NCBI GenBank assembly: GCA_905221605.1
Contig: CAJNDS010000924.1
Span: 1-64,000 of the forward strand
Direction of reading: 5' to 3'
Origin: Symbiodinium natans
Taxonomy: Eukaryota > Sar > Dinophyceae > Suessiales > Symbiodiniaceae
Length of the DNA: 64,000 nt
Positions 58,598 to 64,000 of the stretch are shown here, in pieces. A model generated the notes under the pieces. It had not been told where the DNA came from. It saw only the letters and a list, made by a program, of their open reading frames with translations, and did no database searches. The translations under genes and the position numbers were made by a program. Numbering within the stretch: position 1 is the first letter of the stretch; each line of letters begins with the position of its first letter.

Positions 58598-58703
58598 GGT
58601 TGAGGCTGCGGCTTAAAACTGAGCTTGGGGTGCCAAGTCTGACTGGCGCCCTGGGCCACATAATGTTGCAGTGCCTCGTGCGAATCCTGCCAGGGGCTCG
58701 ACG
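58598..58703 (+). CDS. Second exon, in phase with 58369-58498
   Basis: GGTAAAG| then LRLRLKTELGVPSLTGALGH, IMLQCLVRILPGAR, ending CGACG|GTAAACC. About 65% third-position G/C. Amphipathic helices; product not recognised. Confidence 0.6.
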
Positions 58704-58746
58704 GTAAACCCCCCAAATTCAATCCAAGCCCTTGCATATTGCGCTA

Positions 58747-58788
58747 GGTCCAAGGGGAAATCGAGAGTTGTGTAAACATCCCGAATAA
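58747..58788 (+). CDS. Possible exon
   Basis: TGCGCTAG| VQGEIESCVNIPNK |GTGAGC. Good acceptor and donor; short. Confidence 0.35.
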   Translation, partial: GPRGNRELCKHPE

Positions 58789-58869
58789 AGTGAGCTTTGC
58801 GGTTATTGCAAGTATCTTGTATCCCGCGGATTTGGGTCCAGGGTGTGAGGACGTAGGCGCATCAGACAC

Positions 58870-58985
58870 ATGAATATGGGGGCCTCAATAATTGGAATAG
58901 GGTCTGGGGGGGGGGGGGGGGTTCTTCTAGTATATGATCAAGGGGCTGCAAGGGAATACCAAAACAAATTATTCCCCTAAACCCT
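58870..58985. mobile_element. Family-4 element, reverse orientation
   Basis: GAATATGGGGGCCTCAATAA TTGGAATAGGG, a G17 run, then TTCTAGTATATGATCAAGGG and GGGAATACC; the right terminus is replaced by CCCTAAA repeats from 58977. Confidence 0.6.
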
Positions 58986-59041
58986 AAACCTAAACCCTAA
59001 ACCCTAAACCCTAAACCCTAAACCCTAAACCGCTGTGATAG

Positions 59042-59140
59042 GTGACTCTGGCCCGATGATGACGCGAAGGCCGGTTTGGGATGCAGGCCTTGAGGATTTC
59101 AGTGACGGTACCGACATCCAATGGCATGGCCCTTGTTTTG
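59042..59140 (+). CDS. Probable exon
   Basis: TGTGATAG| then DSGPMMTRRPVWDAGLEDFS, DGTDIQWHGPCF with about 60% third-position G/C. Acidic. Donor probably near TGTTTT|GTTTTT. Confidence 0.45.
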
Positions 59141-59171
59141 TTTTTTTTTGGGGGGTTAAGGGTTTAGGGTT

Positions 59172-59268
59172 TATCCTAAGGCTCCTATGTAGTACCTTTT
59201 TGGGGTAGTATACTAGAATTCCTTATAACTAACCCAGAAAGGAACTGCATTGGAGCCTTAGGCTTTAG
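59172..59268. mobile_element. Single-copy inverted-repeat element
   Basis: CCTAAGGCTCCTATGTAGTA ... AACTGCATTGGAGCCTTAGG; centre GGGTAGTATACTAGAATTCC. Confidence 0.7.
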
Positions 59269-59331
59269 GGTTTAGTTTAGGGTTGGGTCGGGGGTGGAGT
59301 GGGAGGGTGACTATAAGATTGGAGCAGCCAG

Positions 59332-59403
59332 GTATTCTTAACCCTGGGCGGCAACTTTGACAATCCCACCTGCGAGCTCAAAGCATGTCGATATGGGGCT
59401 TAG
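59332..59403 (+). CDS. Possible terminal exon
   Basis: GCAGCCAG| VFLTLGGNFDNPTCELKACR YGA and TAG. Two Cys. Moderate bias. Confidence 0.4.
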   Translation, partial: VFLTLGGNFDNPTCELKACRYGA

Positions 59404-59606
59404 CCCCATTTAGATGCACAGTGGATGGGGTTCAGGTATGTTAACATCTCGGCTATCGGTGCTGCCCTAAACCCGCGCCCCTAAATCCGAACCGCTCCAC
59501 TGGGAAGAGGCTGGGTACCTTTCTGTAGTACTGAATCTTAATCATGGTTATGAATAAGGTAGCCCTGCCTGCTGCATAACCTCATAGTTGCTTCTGTTTT
59601 TCGCAG

Positions 59607-59749
59607 CCCTGGCCAGGGATGCAGATGGCCATTTGGCCGAGTCCTCAGACGTTGGCTTGGGGGTGTCTTGGTTCCCCAATGGAGGTGAACCTGAACGTGT
59701 ACGAATGCTTGAATGCAAAGCTGACGGCTTTATAGGATGGAGGCACTGA
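59607..59749 (+). CDS. Possible terminal exon
   Basis: TTTTTCGCAG| then ALARDADGHLAESSDVGLGV, SWFPNGGEPERVRMLECKAD, GFIGWRH and TGA. A second frame is open with equal bias. A good polypyrimidine stretch precedes the acceptor. Confidence 0.4.
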
Positions 59750-59965
59750 CGCGGTAGCATAGAGATTCACGTGGAGGAGGTTCCAAACACTGGCACGTCT
59801 TGGGTATCCTCGTGCTGCAGAACAATCCCCAGAAGCTTGACTGACTAACCTGAGAGAGAGCCCCTAGTGATAGTTACCATTTGTCCCTTGTTGGGTCAAG
59901 TTACGCCCCATTGAGCAACCCTATTTCCCAAAAACCGTTGGAACTCGTCTGCGTGGTTTAGTTAG

Positions 59966-60088
59966 CCACACCTCTGGCGGCACTCGAGTCGGATGGGTTG
60001 CGGCTGGGGCCGTTGATTAAGCAGGGGCGTGAAATCGAAGAGTACGGTTCTCCTGAGCACACACGTCTTCATCCCACACAGTCCTACT
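59966..60088 (+). CDS. Probable exon
   Basis: TTTAGTTAG| then TPLAALESDGLRLGPLIKQG, REIEEYGSPEHTRLHPTQSY, donor |GTAAGC. The first 19 codons have 16 G/C third positions. Confidence 0.5.
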
Positions 60089-60167
60089 GTAAGCCCTGAA
60101 GCCTGAACAGGCCCTAAACCCCCAACCCCCTAAACCAGAATATCCCACATCCCAAACCTCATGCCAT

Positions 60168-60262
60168 ACCAGGATGGGCTATTTAGGCCTTATAACCCCC
60201 ATAATCAATCCTGAAACGTGGTTTTCTAAGGGGTCGAATCCCATCCTCGTAGGCCATAGCTC
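60168..60262. mobile_element. Family-6 element, diverged
   Basis: ACCAGGATGGGCTATTTAGG CCTTATAACCCCCATAATCA ... TCTAAGGGGTCGAATCCCAT CCT. Confidence 0.6.
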
Positions 60263-60552
60263 TGACCTGAAGGCTTGGACTCTGTGACTAGACCCCCGGG
60301 CGTATGCTCCTTTCTGGTCTTTTGGGGTGCACTCAGTTTTCATATTTCGCATAAGGCATCAGGATCGAAATATCTCGAATCTCAGACTCAGGTACTCAGG
60401 TACCCCCCACCCCTAAACCCCTAAACCCTTAAACCCCAAACCTTGTAAACCCGAAACCCCAAATTTGGGGTCTAGGTGTGGCTTGACCGCATCTAGGCCT
60501 CGACATCAGCCTCAGCGCGAAGGCGGCGTGAGGCGGCAGGGGTGAGCGGGGG

Positions 60553-60665
60553 GGGGGGGTGGGTGGGGTTTAGGGTTTAGGGTTTAGGGTTTAGGCTTAG
60601 GCTTAGGGCTTAGGGTTTAGGGTTTAGGGTTTAGGGTTTAGGGTTTCGGGGGGGGGGGGGGGGGG
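60553..60665. repeat. TTTAGGG tract between two G-runs
   Basis: G12 (60548-60560), about 11 TTTAGGG/TTAGGC units, then G18 (60648-60665). No exon adjacent. Confidence 0.85.
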
Positions 60666-60725
60666 TGGGGTGGTACATTGCGTCGTTTTTTAGGTCAGGG
60701 TTGTAACCCCTTTTTGCTGTTGAAC

Positions 60726-60740
60726 CTACTTTTTGCTTAG

Positions 60741-60789
<49 letters not shown>

Positions 60790-60882
60790 AAAAAAAACAC
60801 GCAAAGTACAAGTATTCTTCTTGATATCAAGGTAATATAGAGAAAATTATCTTTTTGGGGGTGGGATCTTAAGAAATAGTAG
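60726..60882. mobile_element. Family-1 element with C33/A18 runs
   Basis: CTACTTTTTGCTTAGAACCC ... GGGATCTTAAGAAATAGTAG; the terminal C-run has expanded to about 36 bases followed by A18. Next to a family-3 element (60888-60973). Confidence 0.8.
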
Positions 60883-61011
60883 AGTAGGGTTATGTGTGCC
60901 CCAAGTAAGGTTACAAGTACAAGTATGGCTACCCTACTTAAAACCCTCTTAGGACGACCCATGATAGTCAAGTAAGCCCCGTAATCCCAATAGTGCATTT
61001 CTTATTTTCAG

Positions 61012-61072
61012 GGCTCATGTCTTTCGGGTTCATGGCATGCCGGGGTATGTTGGGGTTTCACTTTGGGCTTCC
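61012..61072 (+). CDS. Possible exon with |GTAATCCTAAACC donor
   Basis: TATTTTCAG| GLMSFGFMACRGMLGFHFGL |GTAATCC. The donor is a degenerate telomere-like unit. Confidence 0.4.
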
Positions 61073-61439
61073 GTAATCCTAAACCCCCCACATGCTCATC
61101 AGGCCAACAAGCCCAATGTGAGCGCCACACGTGTTGGGAAGACCTCTTCTTGCCCAGAACCCTAAACCCTAAACCCTAAACCCTAAACCCTAAACCCTAA
61201 ACCCTAAACAGAACCCCCCCCCCCCCCCCCCCGCCCCCGCCCTTGTTTGAGGGTTCGGTTCCCTGCCACAGTCCTGTTCAACAAGTAAATTGGCTCACCG
61301 TGTCATTGAATAGCTACTCCTAGGGAACCTCGTCACCAAGTAGCCGAAGCCCTCTGAGCCCTGGGCCCTAAGCCCTCAACCCTCAACCCTCAACCGGGGG
61401 GGCCCTAAAACCCTCAACCATCCTAAACCCTAAGCCCTT

Positions 61440-61547
61440 GTGAAACTCACCCTGGAGAGGACCTACTACATATGTACCGAGATCGTATCTCCTTGTTTTT
61501 TGTTGGTTGCTTGTTGCTCCTGGAGGCCCCTTGGGCCTCAGCCATGA
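61440..61547 (+). CDS. Possible terminal exon with hydrophobic segment
   Basis: CCTAAGCCCTT then VKLTLERTYYICTEIVSPCF, LLVACCSWRPLGPQP and TGA. First 17 codons well biased. Confidence 0.4.
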   Translation: MKLTLERTYYICTEIVSPCFLLVACCSWRPLGPQP

Positions 61548-61840
61548 GCAAATGAGCGAAAAGTAGCGCTGCGCAGTTACCGCCCTTCTCAGCTCCTCCA
61601 AAACGCGAAACTCTAAACCCTAATCCAACACGACTTACGGCGCTTCCCCTCACACCCCAATATCCTTGGCACACGTTTTGTTTGAAGGCTTCGGGGCTGG
61701 TCTTCAGCTTCAGGGGTGGGGTTGGGGGAGGGGGGGGGGGGTTTAGAAGCCTGAAGGGATTAATTAGGCTTAAGCCCTAATCCCTAAACGCTAAACCCTA
61801 AACCCTAAACCCTAAACCCTTGTAGGGTCCTGCCTTTCAG

Positions 61841-61924
61841 GCATCGCTGGACTTCTGTCCTGAGGCGCAGCTCGACCAGGCGAGCACCCTCAGGGACACC
61901 TGGATGAACCACCCTAAAAACGAG
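61841..61924 (+). CDS. Exon, unknown protein
   Basis: CTGCCTTTCAG| ... AACGAG|GTTTTT: 28 codons, ASLDFCPEAQLDQASTLRDT, then WMNHPKNE, with 23 of 28 third positions G/C. A polypyrimidine stretch precedes the acceptor. Soluble, helical. Confidence 0.7.
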
Positions 61925-61957
61925 GTTTTTTGGGGTTTAGGGTTTAGGGCTACTAGA

Positions 61958-62052
61958 GGGGCCGTAATGATTAGAATAGAGTGTTAGCGGTTATTATAGT
62001 ATAGTTGTAAAGGGGCCATAAGGGAGTACTATTCGCAGTTCTTCTGACCCCT
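61958..62052. mobile_element. Family-4 element, reverse orientation
   Basis: AGAGGGGCCGTAATGATTAG AATAGAG ... TACTATTCGCAGTTCTTCTG ACCCCTAGATTAAG. Confidence 0.65.
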
Positions 62053-62104
62053 AGATTAAGTGGCTGGTTTACAGCCGGGTTTAGGGTTGAGGGTTCAGGG
62101 TTTA

Positions 62105-62190
62105 GGGTGTACGATATTAGGGTACCTTAACAAAAGGGGATCCTACTAATTGGGGTCTGTATATTGGGGGGGTCCCTTATCGTCGTAAAC
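62105..62190. mobile_element. Family-11 element
   Basis: GGGTGTACGATATTAGGGTA CC ... GGTCCCTTATCGTCGTAAAC CCCC, with GGATCCTACTAATTGGGGTC. Confidence 0.7.
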
Positions 62191-62259
62191 CCCCAAATGC
62201 AGCTCCTTGTAATCCAGAATGCTTGTGTGTGTGGGTGGGTGGCGAGCCGTCCTTTACAG

Positions 62260-62389
62260 GCCCCCCGAACCGTAAACGGGAGGCGCAGCAATGCGTAGCA
62301 GCCTGCTTGCGGCAGGTCATCGACGGGGAATCGCCTGCGACAGTGCGCTCGAAAGACATAGAGACTGCAGCACAGGAGGTGCAGATTCA
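62260..62389 (+). CDS. Exon, unknown protein
   Basis: GTCCTTTACAG| ... ATTCA|GTGCAG. Reads PPNRKREAQQCVAACLRQVI, DGESPATVRSKDIETAAQEV, QIQ, about 68% third-position G/C. The 77-nt downstream intron ends in TTTTTTTCAG and the next exon is in phase. Confidence 0.6.
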
Positions 62390-62466
62390 GTGCAGATTGT
62401 ATGTCTGTGGTGCAGCACACGTGGACGTTGACAGTTTGTGTTTTCCCTACTGCTCATTTTTTTCAG

Positions 62467-62548
62467 ATTCATTCTTGACATCTTCCTTCTTACCCTCGAG
62501 ATTGAACTTGGAGTTTCTGTTGCTCAGAAGTACTCATGCGCCTACTAG
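62467..62548 (+). CDS. Probable terminal exon
   Basis: CATTTTTTTCAG| then (Q)FILDIFLLTLEIELGVSVAQ, KYSCAY and TAG; in phase with 62260-62389. The beginning is hydrophobic. A family-1 element lies 24 bp downstream, in the presumed 3' region. Confidence 0.45.
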
Positions 62549-62572
62549 AAGACTACCTATCATGTATGACAA

Positions 62573-62638
62573 CTACTATTTGTTTAAGAACCCCTAAAAC
62601 ATGTAGAATAATAATCCCTATATTCCCCCCAGTAAGGG

Positions 62639-62692
<54 letters not shown>

Positions 62693-62731
62693 TGTTTTTT
62701 ATGTTTTTGGTGGTTCTTAAGCAGAGTTTAG
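62573..62731. mobile_element. Family-1 element with (TA)n expansion
   Basis: CTACTATTTGTTTAAGAACC ... GGTTCTTAAGCAGAGTTTAG; the centre has expanded to about 22 TA units (62640-62684). Confidence 0.85.
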
Positions 62732-62762
62732 TAAATGCTATTTCAACCATGGCAAAAAGCTT

Positions 62763-62832
62763 ACTGTTGGTTAGTAGGGAATGAGGGAATGAGGTACCCT
62801 ATACAATCCCTTAAAGGGTATCTATAGGGGTC
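62763..62832. mobile_element. Family-5 element truncated by CCCTAAA repeats
   Basis: CTGTTGGTTAGTAGGGAATG AGGGAATGAGGTACC ... TCTATAGGGGTCCCTAAACC; the left terminus is the longest seen and is the reverse complement of the CTAACCAACAG right ends elsewhere. The right half is replaced by telomere-like repeats. Confidence 0.8.
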
Positions 62833-62915
62833 CCTAAACCCTAACGAAACCCGAAACCCTAAACCCTAAACGCTAAACCCTAAACCCTAAACCCTAAACC
62901 CTAGACCCTTTTCAG

Positions 62916-62992
62916 TATGCAAGCAGGCCGACGATGTACGGCCGTTCCTGGAGCCGGACGCGGACAAATCCAACTGGTGTGCCGTCATGTAA
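62916..62992 (+). CDS. Terminal exon with CaaX box
   Basis: CCCTTTTCAG| then CKQADDVRPFLEPDADKSNW CAVM and TAA; 20 of 24 third positions G/C. The last four residues C-A-V-M match a prenylation (CaaX) signal, with Met favouring farnesylation, so the protein is probably membrane-attached. Upstream exons are not securely identified. Preceded by a CCCTAAA tract. Confidence 0.65.
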
Positions 62993-63204
62993 AGTCACTT
63001 GGCTTTCACCCAACCAGGGATACTGAAAAGGGTTTAGGGTTCAGGGTTTAGGGTTGAGGGTTTAGGGTTGAGGGCTCGGCTGTGTTTGTAATGGCGCGCC
63101 GCGTGCACATGTACATGTAGGGCTCCTCCCAGACATCGTATCTTGTGTTTTTTGTATTCAGAACCCTAAACCCTAAACCCTAAACCCTAAACCCTAAACC
63201 CAAG

Positions 63205-63249
63205 GTGCAGGCGCAGCTGATGAAGAGACTGGCAGCGGCACTCTTGTAA
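63205..63249 (+). CDS. Possible terminal exon
   Basis: ACCCAAG| VQAQLMKRLAAALL then TAA (or donor TT|GTAAAA). Well biased but short. Follows a CCCTAAA tract. Confidence 0.4.
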   Translation: MQAQLMKRLAAALL

Positions 63250-63354
63250 AAGGGCAGCCTCTTGCCGGTTTCAGTGAGGCAAAGGTAACCTCCAGCCAAA
63301 AAAATTGCCTTAATGCACAGACTGTCCACTGCAAACTGCCAGCTTTGGGCCTAC

Positions 63355-63460
63355 AAGGGGGTTTTCCGAGATTAAGGGTACCTTATGGGGGTACCTGTTC
63401 TAAGGGAATCCTACTATCTGGGGTTCTATATCAGGGGGGCTTTATATTCGAAAACCCCCA
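63355..63460. mobile_element. Family-11 element
   Basis: AAGGGGGTTTTCCGAGATTA AGGGTACC ... TATATTCGAAAACCCCCACA, with GGAATCCTACTATCTGGGGT. Confidence 0.75.
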
Positions 63461-63489
63461 CAAGTAAAGTTTCAAAGGAACATCCAAGC

Positions 63490-63640
63490 CATCCAGTGCC
63501 TGTTGCGGACAGTATGCGTTGGCAGGAGACCTATTACTACCGCCTAGCAGCTGCATGCTTGACCAGTCACGTGGGAGGAGCAGAGTCTAGGAATGACAAG
63601 TGCGCTGAGAAGCAGCAGCTGATCGAAAGCATGGCAGGCG
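63490..63640 (+). CDS. Probable exon
   Basis: VADSMRWQETYYYRLAAACL, TSHVGGAESRNDKCAEKQQL, IESMAGVSN with about 62% third-position G/C, running to a CCCTAAA tract. The acceptor may be CATCCAG| near 63494. Helical, charged. Confidence 0.5.
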
Positions 63641-63720
63641 TCTCTAACCCTAAACCCTAAACGCTAAACCCTAAACCACTGCACCTCTAAGTTTGGGCAC
63701 TGCACCTGTAAGTTTGGGCA

Positions 63721-63807
63721 ATGCCCGAGACGCAATCTGGCACGAGTCGACTCGCGCCAGCAGGCAGGGTGACCATTTGCCTGTTCCCTGTTTCTTTGTC
63801 ATAGTGG
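63721..63807 (+). CDS. Possible short CDS / exon
   Basis: GGGCA ATG opens MPETQSGTSRLAPAGR, then a GTGACC donor or VTICLFPVSLS and TAG. Upstream, CTGCACCTSTAAGTTTGGGC is a 2-copy tandem repeat (63677-63720). Confidence 0.35.
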
Positions 63808-64000
63808 GGGAACATTTTAGGCTTAGGGTTTAGGGTTTAGGGTTTAGGGTTTAGGGTTAGGGTACTTAAACTCAAGAAGGAATAGAAATTCAAGTTGTCA
63901 ATACCATCCCAAGCATGAACTAGGTTTCATCAGAGCAGCAGTGAGGGTTCCCCTGCTTCCCGGACTCCGAATTCTTTGCCAGTTGCCTCTCTGGGCATGC

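Larger units (their letters stand above)
1370..63860. repeat. Dispersed interstitial telomere-like (TTTAGGG)n / (CCCTAAA)n tracts
   Basis: More than 100 tracts of 2-35 heptamers occur throughout, on average one every few hundred bases and in both orientations. Many are perfect; common variants are TTTGGGG, TTCAGGG, TTTAGCG and TTTTAGGG. They lie between exon-like pieces, inside family-2 elements and next to truncated copies of other elements, not in clear coding sequence. TTTAGGG is the Arabidopsis-type telomere unit and is also known from dinoflagellates. Because tracts are short, dispersed and of mixed orientation, this is not a chromosome end. Larger arrays are listed separately. Confidence 0.97.

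Noticed and set aside
1-64000. tRNA, rRNA, spliced-leader or snRNA genes
   Set aside because: No cloverleaf with TTCGA-type loop, rRNA core segment or DinoSL-like 22-mer was noticed on reading; not excluded by computation.

Overview
The window looks like nuclear DNA of an intron-rich protist. The best guess is a dinoflagellate, or less likely a related alveolate alga such as a chromerid. Four things point there: the dispersed repeat is the TTTAGGG-type telomere heptamer; coding pieces are short (15-200 bp), rich in G/C at third codon positions, and bounded by GT-AG or GC-AG sites; GC donors are common; and every exon-like piece I trust reads on the plus strand, as in dinoflagellate unidirectional gene arrays. 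There are no bacterial-style operons, tRNA, rRNA or CRISPR. The species assignment is inference.

Layout. 1-1078 is a G-rich minisatellite. 1.1-20.3 kb holds many short exons. One gene is recognisable from motifs spread over separate exons: a patatin-like/cPLA2-type phospholipase (SGGGIRAATF at 6.5 kb, AGVLWQLAEAGVV at 7.7 kb, AAVSGGGYLLSSF at 9.0 kb). Further exons at 10.2, 12.97, 14.8, 15.0, 16.8, 18.5, 18.8 and 19.1-19.7 kb may belong to the same or following genes. 20.3-33 kb has scattered exons between long telomere-like arrays, including a 0.56-kb TTTTAGGG-variant array at 23.5-24.1 kb and a 0.24-kb perfect array at 26.75-26.99 kb. 33-34.3 kb is almost free of telomere-like repeats. 34.3-37.4 kb holds several exons. 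37.5-39.3 kb is mostly non-coding and ends in a C-rich polypyrimidine array. 39.3-49.9 kb has scattered exons plus elements. 50.3-52.4 kb is an accessory block of inverted repeats and a minisatellite that switches orientation. 52.5-64 kb has scattered exons, including a terminal exon ending in a CaaX box (CAVM).

Between the exons lies an unusual mixture. More than 100 short TTTAGGG/CCCTAAA tracts occur in both orientations. At least a dozen families of 80-180 bp inverted-repeat elements (MITE-like) are present, and several sit exactly between exon-like segments with usable splice dinucleotides at or near their ends. In the clearest case (9832-9995) an inverted-repeat element plus one copy of a 24-bp direct repeat forms a GC-AG unit whose removal rejoins an open frame. 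In another (58499-58597) a GT-AG unit made of a different family separates two in-frame exons. This is the pattern expected of introner elements, transposons that create introns; here several families coexist, and telomeric repeats are inserted into or next to them and may supply splice sites themselves.

Limits. At this base composition, open stretches of 30-60 codons occur by chance. I used third-position G/C, splice sites and motifs to choose frames, but most exon calls are moderate or low confidence and gene boundaries are mostly unresolved. RNA evidence would decide nearly all of them.
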